Below are positions 1-13,400 of a DNA stretch of 64,000 bases, one piece after another. The notes beneath the pieces are model-generated. The model made no database searches. It was not told the origin of the DNA and worked only from the letters and a program-made list of their open reading frames with translations. Source of the stretch: Ornithodoros turicata (Eukaryota > Arthropoda > Arachnida > Ixodida > Argasidae); NCBI RefSeq assembly GCF_037126465.1, contig NW_026999402.1, positions 372,001 through 436,000 on the forward strand. The letters run 5' to 3'. The stretch's first letter is position 1. The number at the start of each line of letters is the position of its first letter. A program made the position numbers and the translations under genes.

Positions 1-3000
1 TCACGCGCAACCATTCTCATGCATTAAATCATTACCATCCTGACGCTGTGCCTCTCGCAACATTTGGTGGAGGTGCTGGCACGACGCCCCGATGGAAGCG
101 ATCACGACATCTTTCCTCCTACACCTGTGTTCACCTGCCCGTACTAGTGAGCCACTAGCCCCAGCGCTGCTGCTACGGCCATCGACGGAATGGACGGTAG
201 ATGAAGATGAAGTGCATGTCACGCGCAACCATTCTCATGCATTAAATCATTACCATCCTGACGCTGTGCCTCCCGCAACATTTGGTGGAGGTGCTGGCAC
301 GACGCCCCGACGGAAGCGATCACGACATCTTTCCTCCTACACCTGTGTTCACCTGCCCGTACTAGTGAGCCACTAGCCCTAGCGCTGCTGCTACGGCCAT
401 CGACGTAACGCACGGTAGATGAAGATGACGTGCATGTCACGCGCAACCATTCTCATGCATTAAATCATTACCATCCTGACGCTGTGCCTCTCGCAACATT
501 TGGTGGAGGTGCTGGCACGACGCCCCGATGGAAGCGATCACGACATCTTTCCTCCTACACCTGTGTTCACCTGCCCGTACTAGTGAGCCACTAGCCCCAG
601 CGCTGCTGCTACGGCCATCGACGTAACGCACGGTAGATGAAGATGACGTGCATGTCACGCGCAACCATTCTCATGCATTAAATCATTACCATCCTGACGC
701 TGTGCCTCTCGCAACATTTGGTGGAGGTGCTGGCACGACGCCCCGACGGAAGCGATCACGACATCTTTCCTCCTACACCTGTGTTCACCTGCCCGTACTA
801 GTGAGCCACTAGCCCCAGCGCTGCTGCTACGGCCATCGACGGAATGGACGGTAGATGAAGATGAAGTGCATGTCACGCGCAACCATTCTCATGCATTAAA
901 TCATTACCATCCTGACGCTGTGCCTTTCGCAACATTTGGTGGAGGTGCTGGCACGACGCCCCGATGGAAGCGATCACGACATTTTCCCTCCTACACCTGT
1001 GTTCACCTGCCCGTACTAGTGAGCCACTAGCCCCAGCGCTGCTGCTACGGCCATCGACGGAATGGACGGTAGATGAAGATGACGTGCATGTCACGCGCAA
1101 CCATTCTCATGCATTAAATCATTACCATCCTGACGCTGTGCCTCTCGCAACATTTGGTGGAGGTGCTGGCACGACGCCCCGATGGAAGCGATCACGACAT
1201 CTTTCCTCCTACACCTGTGTTCACCTGCCCGTACTAGTGAGCCACTAGCCCCAGCGCTGCTGCTACGGCCATCGACGTAACGCACGGTAGATGAAGATGA
1301 CGTGCATGTCACGCGCAACCATTCTCATGCATTAAATCATTACCATCCTGACGCTGTGCCTCTCGCAACATTTGGTGGAGGTGCTGGCACGACGCCCCGA
1401 CGGAAGCGATCACGACATCTTTCCTCCTACACCTGTGTTCACCTGCCCGTACTAGTGAGCCACTAGCCCCAGCGCTGCTGCTACGGCCATCGACGGAATG
1501 GACGGTAGATGAAGATGAAGTGCATGTCACGCGCAACCATTCTCATGCATTAAATCATTACCATCCTGACGCTGTGCCTTTCGCAACATTTGGTGGAGGT
1601 GCTGGCACGACGCCCCGACGGAAGCGATCACGACATTTTTCCTCCTACACCTGTGTTCACCTGCCCGTACTAGTGAGCCACTAGCCCCAGCGCTGCTGCT
1701 ACGGCCATCGACGGAATGGACGGTAGATGAAGATGAAGTGCATGTCACGCGCAACCATTCTCATGCATTAAATCATTACCATCCTAACGCTGTGCCTCTC
1801 GCAACATTTGGTGGAGGTGCTAGCACGACGCCCCGACGGAAGCGATCACGACATCTTTCCTCCTACACCTGTGTTCACCTGCCCGTACTAGTGAGCCACT
1901 AGCCCCAGCGCTGCTGCTACGGCCATCGACGTTACGGACGGTAGATGAAGATGAAGCGCATGTCACGCGCAACCATTCTCATGCATTAAATCATTACCAT
2001 CCTGACGCTGTGCCTCTCGCAACATTTGGTGGAGGTGCTGGCACGACGCCCCGATGGAAGCGATCACGACATCTTTCCTCCTACACCTGTGTTCACCTGC
2101 CCGTACTAGTGAGCCACTAGCCCCAGCGCTGCTGCTACGGCCATCGACGTAACGCACGGTAGATGAAGATGACGTGCATGTCACGCGCAACCATTCTCAT
2201 GCATTAAATCATTACCATCCTGACGCTGTGCCTCTCGCAACATTTGGTGGAGGTGCTGGCACGACGCCCCGACGGAAGCGATCACGACATCTTTCCTCCT
2301 ACACCTGTGTTCACCTGCCCGTACTAGTGAGCCACTAGCCCTAGCGCTGCTGCTACGGCCATCGACGTAACGCACGGTAGATGAAGATGACGTGCATGTC
2401 ACGCGCAACCATTCTCATGCATTAAATCATTACCATCCTGACGCTGTGCCTCTCGCAACATTTGGTGGAGGTGCTGGCACGACGCCCCGATGGAAGCGAT
2501 CACGACATCTTTCCTCCTACACCTGTGTTCACCTGCCCGTACTAGTGAGCCACTAGCCCCAGCGCTGCTGCTACGGCCATCGACGGAATGGACGGTAGAT
2601 GAAGATGAAGTGCATGTCACGCGCAACCATTCTCATGCATTAAATCATTACCATCCTGACGCTGTGCCTTTCGCAACATTTGGTGGAGGTGCTGGCACGA
2701 CGCCCCGACGGAAGCGATCACGACATTTTTCCTCCTACACCTGTGTTCACCTGCCCGTACTAGTGAGCCACTAGCCCCAGCGCTGCTGCTACGGCCATCG
2801 ACGGAATGGACGGTAGATGAAGATGAAGTGCATGTCACGCGCAACCATTCTCATGCATTAAATCATTACCATCCTAACGCTGTGCCTCTCGCAACATTTG
2901 GTGGAGGTGCTAGCACGACGCCCCGACGGAAGCGATCACGACATCTTTCCTCCTACACCTGTGTTCACCTGCCCGTACTAGTGAGCCACTAGCCCCAGCG

Positions 3001-6000
3001 CTGCTGCTACGGCCATCGACGTTACGGACGGTAGATGAAGATGAAGTGCATGTCACGCGCAACCATTCTCATGCATTAAATCATTACCATCCTGACGCTG
3101 TGCCTCTCGCAACATTTGGTGGAGGTGCTGGCACGACGCCCCGATGGAAGCGATCACGACATCTTTCCTCCTACACCTGTGTTCACCTGCCCGTACTAGT
3201 GAGCCACTAGCCCCAGCGCTGCTGCTACGGCCATCGACGTAACGCACGGTAGATGAAGATGACGTGCATGTCACGCGCAACCATTCTCATGCATTAAATC
3301 ATTACCATCCTGACGCTGTGCCTCTCGCAACATTTGGTGGAGGTGCTGGCACGACGCCCCGACGGAAGCGATCACGACATCTTTCCTCCTACACCTGTGT
3401 TCACCTGCCCGTACTAGTGAGCCACTAGCCCCAGCGCTGCTGCTACGGCCATCGACGGAATGGACGGTAGATGAAGATGAAGTGCATGTCACGCGCAACC
3501 ATTCTCATGCATTAAATCATTACCATCCTGACGCTGTGCCTTTCGCAACATTTGGTGGAGGTGCTGGCACGACGCCCCGACGGAAGCGATCACGACATTT
3601 TTCCTCCTACACCTGTGTTCACCTGCCCGTACTAGTGAGCCACTAGCCCCAGCGCTGCTGCTACGGCCATCGACGGAATGGACGGTAGATGAAGATGAAG
3701 TGCATGTCACGCGCAACCATTCTCATGCATTAAATCATTACCATCCTAACGCTGTGCCTCTCGCAACATTTGGTGGAGGTGCTAGCACGACGCCCCGACG
3801 GAAGCGATCACGACATCTTTCCTCCTACACCTGTGTTCACCTGCCCGTACTAGTGAGCCACTAGCCCTAGCGCTGCTGCTACGGCCATCGACGTAACGCA
3901 CGGTAGATGAAGATGACGTGCATGTCACGCGCAACCATTCTCATGCATTAAATCATTACCATCCTGACGCTGTGCCTCTCGCAACATTTGGTGGAGGTGC
4001 TGGCACGACGCCCCGATGGAAGCGATCACGACATCTTTCCTCCTACACCTGTGTTCACCTGCCCGTACTAGTGAGCCACTAGCCCCAGCGCTGCTGCTAC
4101 GGCCATCGACGGAATGGACGGTAGATGAAGATGAAGTGCATGTCACGCGCAACCATTCTCATGCATTAAATCATTACCATCCTGACGCTGTGCCTTTCGC
4201 AACATTTGGTGGAGGTGCTGGCACGACGCCCCGACGGAAGCGATCACGACATTTTTCCTCCTACACCTGTGTTCACCTGCCCGTACTAGTGAGCCACTAG
4301 CCCCAGCGCTGCTGCTACGGCCATCGACGGAATGGACGGTAGATGAAGATGAAGTGCATGTCACGCGCAACCATTCTCATGCATTAAATCATTACCATCC
4401 TAACGCTGTGCCTCTCGCAACATTTGGTGGAGGTGCTAGCACGACGCCCCGACGGAAGCGATCACGACATCTTTCCTCCTACACCTGTGTTCACCTGCCC
4501 GTACTAGTGAGCCACTAGCCCCAGCGCTGCTGCTACGGCCATCGACGGAATGGACGGTAGATGAAGATGAAGTGCATGTCACGCGCAACCATTCTCATGC
4601 ATTAAATCATTACCATCCTGACGCTGTGCCTTTCGCAACATTTGGTGGAGGTGCTGGCACGACGCCCCGACGGAAGCGATCACGACATTTTTCCTCCTAC
4701 ACCTGTGTTCACCTGCCCGTACTAGTGAGCCACTAGCCCCAGCGCTGCTGCTACGGCCATCGACGGAATGGACGGTAGATGAAGATGAAGTGCATGTCAC
4801 GCGCAACCATTCTCATGCATTAAATCATTACCATCCTAACGCTGTGCCTCTCGCAACATTTGGTGGAGGTGCTAGCACGACGCCCCGACGGAAGCGATCA
4901 CGACATCTTTCCTCCTACACCTGTGTTCACCTGCCCGTACTAGTGAGCCACTAGCCCCAGCGCTGCTGCTACGGCCATCGACGTTACGGACGGTAGATGA
5001 AGATGAAGTGCATGTCACGCGCAACCATTCTCATGCATTAAATCATTACCATCCTGACGCTGTGCCTCTCGCAACATTTGGTGGAGGTGCTGGCACGACG
5101 CCCCGATGGAAGCGATCACGACATCTTTCCTCCTACACCTGTGTTCACCTGCCCGTACTAGTGAGCCACTAGCCCCAGCGCTGCTGCTACGGCCATCGAC
5201 GTAACGCACGGTAGATGAAGATGACGTGCATGTCACGCGCAACCATTCTCATGCATTAAATCATTACCATCCTGACGCTGTGCCTCTCGCAACATTTGGT
5301 GGAGGTGCTGGCACGACGCCCCGACGGAAGCGATCACGACATCTTTCCTCCTACACCTGTGTTCACCTGCCCGTACTAGTGAGCCACTAGCCCCAGCGCT
5401 GCTGCTACGGCCATCGACGGAATGGACGGTAGATGAAGATGAAGTGCATGTCACGCGCAACCATTCTCATGCATTAAATCATTACCATCCTGACGCTGTG
5501 CCTTTCGCAACATTTGGTGGAGGTGCTGGCACGACGCCCCGACGGAAGCGATCACGACATTTTTCCTCCTACACCTGTGTTCACCTGCCCGTACTAGTGA
5601 GCCACTAGCCCCAGCGCTGCTGCTACGGCCATCGACGGAATGGACGGTAGATGAAGATGAAGTGCATGTCACGCGCAACCATTCTCATGCATTAAATCAT
5701 TACCATCCTAACGCTGTGCCTCTCGCAACATTTGGTGGAGGTGCTAGCACGACGCCCCGACGGAAGCGATCACGACATCTTTCCTCCTACACCTGTGTTC
5801 ACCTGCCCGTACTAGTGAGCCACTAGCCCTAGCGCTGCTGCTACGGCCATCGACGTAACGCACGGTAGATGAAGATGACGTGCATGTCACGCGCAACCAT
5901 TCTCATGCATTAAATCATTACCATCCTGACGCTGTGCCTCTCGCAACATTTGGTGGAGGTGCTGGCACGACGCCCCGATGGAAGCGATCACGACATCTTT

Positions 6001-7412
6001 CCTCCTACACCTGTGTTCACCTGCCCGTACTAGTGAGCCACTAGCCCCAGCGCTGCTGCTACGGCCATCGACGGAATGGACGGTAGATGAAGATGAAGTG
6101 CATGTCACGCGCAACCATTCTCATGCATTAAATCATTACCATCCTGACGCTGTGCCTTTCGCAACATTTGGTGGAGGTGCTGGCACGACGCCCCGACGGA
6201 AGCGATCACGACATTTTTCCTCCTACACCTGTGTTCACCTGCCCGTACTAGTGAGCCACTAGCCCCAGCGCTGCTGCTACGGCCATCGACGGAATGGACG
6301 GTAGATGAAGATGAAGTGCATGTCACGCGCAACCATTCTCATGCATTAAATCATTACCATCCTAACGCTGTGCCTCTCGCAACATTTGGTGGAGGTGCTA
6401 GCACGACGCCCCGACGGAAGCGATCACGACATCTTTCCTCCTACACCTGTGTTCACCTGCCCGTACTAGTGAGCCACTAGCCCCAGCGCTGCTGCTACGG
6501 CCATCGACGTTACGGACGGTAGATGAAGATGAAGTGCATGTCACGCGCAACCATTCTCATGCATTAAATCATTACCATCCTGACGCTGTGCCTCTCGCAA
6601 CATTTGGTGGAGGTGCTGGCACGACGCCCCGATGGAAGCGATCACGACATCTTTCCTCCTACACCTGTGTTCACCTGCCCGTACTAGTGAGCCACTAGCC
6701 CCAGCGCTGCTGCTACGGCCATCGACGTAACGCACGGTAGATGAAGATGACGTGCATGTCACGCGCAACCATTCTCATGCATTAAATCATTACCATCCTG
6801 ACGCTGTGCCTCTCGCAACATTTGGTGGAGGTGCTGGCACGACGCCCCGACGGAAGCGATCACGACATCTTTCCTGCTACACCTGTGTTCACCTGCCCGT
6901 ACTAGTGAGCCACTAGCCCCAGCGCTGCTGCTACGGCCATCGACGGAATGGACGGTAGATGAAGATGAAGTGCATGTCACGCGCAACCATTCTCATGCAT
7001 TAAATCATTACCATCCTGACGCTGTGCCTTTCGCAACATTTGGTGGAGGTGCTGGCACGACGCCCCGACGGAAGCGATCACGACATTTTTCCTCCTACAC
7101 CTGTGTTCACCTGCCCGTACTAGTGAGCCACTAGCCCCAGCGCTGCTGCTACGGCCATCGACGGAATGGACGGTAGATGAAGATGAAGTGCATGTCACGC
7201 GCAACCATTCTCATGCATTAAATCATTACCATCCTAACGCTGTGCCTCTCGCAACATTTGGTGGAGGTGCTAGCACGACGCCCCGACGGAAGCGATCACG
7301 ACATCTTTCCTCCTACACCTGTGTTTACCTGCCCGTACTAGTGAGCCACTAGCCCCTGAGCTGCTGCTACGACGATCGACGTTACGGACGGTAGACGAAG
7401 ATGAAGCGCATG
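1..7412. repeat. Satellite subarray A with higher-order repeats
   Basis: Monomers here share GCATTAAATC and differ by diagnostic variants: GACGTAACGCACGG, GACGGAATGGACGG or GACGTTACGGACGG before the GTAGATGAAG motif, and CTGACGC versus CTAACGC after CATTACCATC. The variants recur in order. A four-monomer block (872 bp) at 3053, 5015 and 6541 alternates with a three-monomer block (654 bp) at 3925 and 5887. This gives a seven-monomer period of 1526 bp, for example 5015 to 6541. This is higher-order-repeat organisation seen directly in the sequence. Confidence 0.85.
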
Positions 7413-10400
7413 TCACGCGCAACCATTCTCATGCATGAAATCATTACAATCCTGACGCTGTGCCTCTCGCAACATTTGGTGGATGTGCTGGCACGACGCC
7501 CCGACGGAAGCGATCACGACATCTTTCCTCCTACACCTGTGTTCACCTGTCCGTACTAGTGAGCCACTAGCCCCAGCGCTGCTGCTACGACGATCGACGT
7601 TACGGACGGTAGATGAAGATGAAGCGCATGTCACGCGCAACCATTCTCATGCATGAAATCATTACCATCCTGACGCTGTGCCTCTCGCAACATTTGGTGG
7701 AGGTGCTGGCACGACGCCCCGACGGAAGCGATCACGACATCTTTCCTCCTACACCTGTGTTTACCTGCCCGTACTAGTGAGCCACTAGCCCCTGAGCTGC
7801 TGCTACGACGATCGACGTTACGGACGGTAGACGAAGATGAAGCGCATGTCACGCGCAACCATTCTCATGCATGAAATCATTACAATCCTGACGCTGTGCC
7901 TCTCGCAACATTTGGTGGATGTGCTGGCACGACGCCCCGACGGAAGCGATCACGACATCTTTCCTCCTACACCTGTGTTCACCTGTCCGTACTAGTGAGC
8001 CACTAGCCCCAGCGCTGCTGCTACGGCCATCGACGGAGTGGACGGTAGATGAAGATGAAGTGCATGTCACGCGCAACCATTCTCATGCATGAAATCATTA
8101 CCATCCTGACGCTGTGCTCTCGCAACATTTGGTGGCGGTGCTGGCACGACGCCCCGACGGAAGCGATCACGACATCTTTCCTCCTACACCTGTGTTCACC
8201 TGTCCGTACTAGTGAGCCACTAGCCCCAGCGCTGCTGCTACGGCCATCGACGGAGTGGACGGTAGATGAAGATGAAGTGCATGTCACGCGCAACCATTCT
8301 CATGCATGAAATCATTACCATCCTGACGCTGTGCTCTCGCAACATTTGGTGGCGGTGCTGGCACGACGCCCCGACGGAAGCGATCACGACATCTTTCCTC
8401 CTACACCTGTGTTCACCTGCCCGTACTAGTGAGCCACTAGCCCCAGCGCTGCTGCTACGACGATCGACGTTACGGACGGTAGATGAAGATGAAGCGCATG
8501 TCACGCGCAACCATTCTCATGCATGAAATCATTACCATCCTGACGCTGTGCCTCTCGCAACATTTGGTGGAGGTGCTGGCACGACGCCCCGACGGAAGCG
8601 ATCACGACATCTTTCCTCCTACACCTGTGTTTACCTGCCCGTACTAGTGAGCCACTAGCCCCTGAGCTGCTGCTACGACGATCGACGTTCCGGACGGTAG
8701 ACGAAGATGAAGCGCATGTCACGCGCAACCATTCTCATGCATGAAATCATTACAATCCTGACGCTGTGCCTCTCGCAACATTTGGTGGAGGTGCTGGCAC
8801 GACGCCCCGACGGAAGCGATCACGACATCTTTCCTCCTACACCTGTGTTTACCTGCCCGTACTAGTGAGCCACTAGCCCCTGAGCTGCTGCTACGACGAT
8901 CGACGTTACGGACGGTAGACGAAGATGAAGCGCATGTCACGCGCAACCATTCTCATGCATGAAATCATTACAATCCTGACGCTGTGCCTCTCGCAACATT
9001 TGGTGGATGTGCTGGCACGACGCCCCGACGGAAGCGATCACGACATCTTTCCTCCTACACCTGTGTTCACCTGTCCGTACTAGTGAGCCACTAGCCCCAG
9101 GGCTGCTGCTACGGCCATCGACGGAGTGGACGGTAGATGAAGATGAAGTGCATGTCACGCGCAACCATTCTCATGCATGAAATCATTACCATCCTGACGC
9201 TGTGCTCTCGCAACATTTGGTGGCGGTGCTGGCACGACGCCCCGACGGAAGCGATCACGACATCTTTCCTCCTACACCTGTGTTCACCTGTCCGTACTAG
9301 TGAGCCACTAGCCCCAGCGCTGCTGCTACGGCCATCGACGGAGTGGACGGTAGATGAAGATGAAGTGCATGTCACGCGCAACCATTCTCATGCATGAAAT
9401 CATTACCATCCTGACGCTGTGCTCTCGCAACATTTGGTGGCGGTGCTGGCACGACGCCCCGACGGAAGCGATCACGACATCTTTCCTCCTACACCTGTGT
9501 TCACCTGCCCGTACTAGTGAGCCACTAGCCCCAGCGCTGCTGCTACGACGATCGACGTTACGGACGGTAGATGAAGATGAAGCGCATGTCACGCGCAACC
9601 ATTCTCATGCATGAAATCATTACCATCCTGACGCTGTGCCTCTCGCAACATTTGGTGGAGGTGCTGGCACGACGCCCCGACGGAAGCGATCACGACATCT
9701 TTCCTCCTACACCTGTGTTTACCTGCCCGTACTAGTGAGCCACTAGCCCCTGAGCTGCTGCTACGACGATCGACGTTACGGACGGTAGACGAAGATGAAG
9801 CGCATGTCACGCGCAACCATTCTCATGCATGAAATCATTACAATCCTGACGCTGTGCCTCTCGCAACATTTGGTGGAGGTGCTGGCACGACGCCGCGACG
9901 GAAGCGATCACGACATCTTTCCTCCTACACCTGTGTTTACCTGCCCGTACTAGTGAGCCACTAGCCCCTGAGCTGCTGCTACGACGATCGACGTTACGGA
10001 CGGTAGACGAAGATGAAGCGCATGTCACGCGCAACCATTCTCATGCATGAAATCATTACCATCCTGACGCTGTGCCTCTCGCAACATTTGGTGGAGGTGC
10101 TGGCACGACGCCCCGACGGAAGTGATCACGACATCTTTCCTCCTACACCTGTGTTCACCTGCCCGTACTAGTGAGCCACTAGCCCCAGCGCTGCTGCTAC
10201 GGCCATCGACGGAGTGGACGGTAGATGAAGATGAAGTGCATGTCACGCGCAACCATTCTCATGCATGAAATCATTACCATCCTGACGCTGTGCTCTCGCA
10301 ACATTTGGTGGAGGTGCTGGCACGACGCCCCGACGGAAGCGATCACGACATCTTTCCTCCTACACCTGTGTTCACCTGCCCGTACTAGTGAGCCACTAGC

Positions 10401-13400
10401 CCCAGCGCTGCTGCTACGGCCATCGACGGAATAGACGGTAGATGAAGATGAAGCCCATGTCACGCGCAAAAATTCTCATGCATTAAATCATTACCATCCT
10501 GACGCTGTGCCTCTCGCAACATTTGGTGGAGGTGCTGGCACGACGCCCCGACGGAAGCGATCACGACATCTTTCCTCCTACAACTGTGTTCACCTGCCCG
10601 TACTAGTGAGCCACTAGCCCCAGCGCTGCTGCTACGGCCATCGACGTAACGGACGGTAGATGAAGATGACGTGCATGTCACGCGCAACCATTCTCATGCA
10701 TGAAATCATTACCATCCTGACGCTGTGCCTCTCGCAACATTTGGTGGAGGTGCTGGCACGACGCCCCGACGGAAGCGATCACGACATCTTTCCTCCTACA
10801 CCTGTGTTTACCTGCCCGTACTAGTGAGCCACTAGCCCCTGAGCTGCTGCTACGACGATCGACGTTACGGACGGTAGATGAAGATGAAGCGCATGTCACG
10901 CGCAACCATTCTCATGCATGAAATCATTACCATCCTGACGCTGTGCCTCTCGCAACATTTGGTGGAGGTGCTGGCACGACGCCCCGACGGAAGCGATCAC
11001 GACATCTTTCCTCCTACACCTGTGTTCACCTGTCCGTACTAGTGAGCCACTAGCCCCAGCGCTGCTGCTACGGCCATCGACGGAGTGGACGGTAGATGAA
11101 GATGAAGTGCATGTCACGCGCAACCATTCTCATGCATGAAATCATTACCATCCTGACGCTGTGCTCTCGCAACATTTGGTGGCGGTGCTGGCACGACGCC
11201 CCGACGGAAGCGATCACGACATCTTTCCTCCTACACCTGTGTTCACCTGCCCGTACTAGTGAGCCACTAGCCCCAGCGCTGCTGCTACGACGATCGACGT
11301 TACGGACGGTAGATGAAGATGAAGCGCATGTCACGCGCAACCATTCTCATGCATGAAATCATTACCATCCTGACGCTGTGCCTCTCGCAACATTTGGTGG
11401 AGGTGCTGGCACGACGCCCCGACGGAAGCGATCACGACATCTTTCCTCCTACACCTGTGTTTACCTGCCCGTACTAGTGAGCCACTAGCCCCTGAGCTGC
11501 TGCTACGACGATCGACGTTACGGACGGTAGACGAAGATGAAGCGCATGTCACGCGCAACCATTCTCATGCATGAAATCATTACAATCCTGACGCTGTGCC
11601 TCTCGCAACATTTGGTGGAGGTGCTGGCACGACGCCGCGACGGAAGCGATCACGACATCTTTCCTCCTACACCTGTGTTTACCTGCCCGTACTAGTGAGC
11701 CACTAGCCCCTGAGCTGCTGCTACGACGATCGACGTTACGGACGGTAGACGAAGATGAAGCGCATGTCACGCGCAACCATTCTCATGCATGAAATCATTA
11801 CCATCCTGACGCTGTGCCTCTCGCAACATTTGGTGGAGGTGCTGGCACGACGCCCCGACGGAAGTGATCACGACATCTTTCCTCCTACACCTGTGTTCAC
11901 CTGCCCGTACTAGTGAGCCACTAGCCCCAGCGCTGCTGCTACGGCCATCGACGGAGTGGACGGTAGATGAAGATGAAGTGCATGTCACGCGCAACCATTC
12001 TCATGCATGAAATCATTACCATCCTGACGCTGTGCTCTCGCAACATTTGGTGGAGGTGCTGGCACGACGCCCCGACGGAAGCGATCACGACATCTTTCCT
12101 CCTACACCTGTGTTCACCTGCCCGTACTAGAGAGCCACTAGCCCCAGCGCTGCTGCTACGGCCATCGACGGAATAGACGGTAGATGAAGATGAAGCCCAT
12201 GTCACGCGCAAAAATTCTCATGCATTAAATCATTACCATCCTGACGCTGTGCCTCTCGCAACATTTGGTGGAGGTGCTGGCACGACGCCCCGACGGAAGC
12301 GATCACGACATCTTTCCTCCTACAACTGTGTTCACCTGCCCGTACTAGTGAGCCACTAGCCCCAGCGCTGCTGCTACGGCCATCGACGTAACGGACGGTA
12401 GATGAAGATGACGTGCATGTCACGCGCAACCATTCTCATGCATGAAATCATTACCATCCTGACGCTGTGCCTCTCGCAACATTTGGTGGAGGTGCTGGCA
12501 CGACGCCCCGACGGAAGCGATCACGACATCTTTCCTCCTACACCTGTGTTTACCTGCCCGTACTAGTGAGCCACTAGCCCCTGAGCTGCTGCTACGACGA
12601 TCGACGTTACGGACGGTAGATGAAGATGAAGCGCATGTCACGCGCAACCATTCTCATGCATGAAATCATTACCATCCTGACGCTGTGCCTCTCGCAACAT
12701 TTGGTGGAGGTGCTGGCACGACGCCCCGACGGAAGCGATCACGACATCTTTCCTCCTACACCTGTGTTTACCTGCCCGTACTAGTGAGCCACTAGCCCCT
12801 GAGCTGCTGCTACGACGATCGACGTTACGGACGGTAGATGAAGATGAAGCGCATGTCACGCGCAACCATTCTCATACATGAAATCATTACCATCCTGACG
12901 CTGTGCCTCTCGCAACATTTGGTGGAGGTGCTGGCACGACGCCCCGACGGAAGCGATCACGACATCTTTCCTCCTACACCTGTGTTTACCTGCCCGTACT
13001 AGTGAGCCACTAGCCCCTGAGCTGCTGCTACGACGATCGACGTTACGGACGGTAGATGAAGATGAAGCGCATGTCACGCGCAACCATTCTCATGCATGAA
13101 ATCATTACCATCCTGACGCTGTGCCTCTCGCAACATTTGGTGGAGGTGCTGGCACGACGCCCCGACGGAAGCGATCACGACATCTTTCCTCCTACACCTG
13201 TGTTTACCTGCCCGTACTAGTGAGCCACTAGCCCCTGAGCTGCTGCTACGACGATCGACGTTACGGACGGTAGATGAAGATGAAGCGCATGTCACGCGCA
13301 ACCATTCTCATGCATGAAATCATTACCATCCTGACGCTGTGCCTCTCGCAACATTTGGTGGAGGTGCTGGCACGACGCCCCGACGGAAGCGATCACGACA

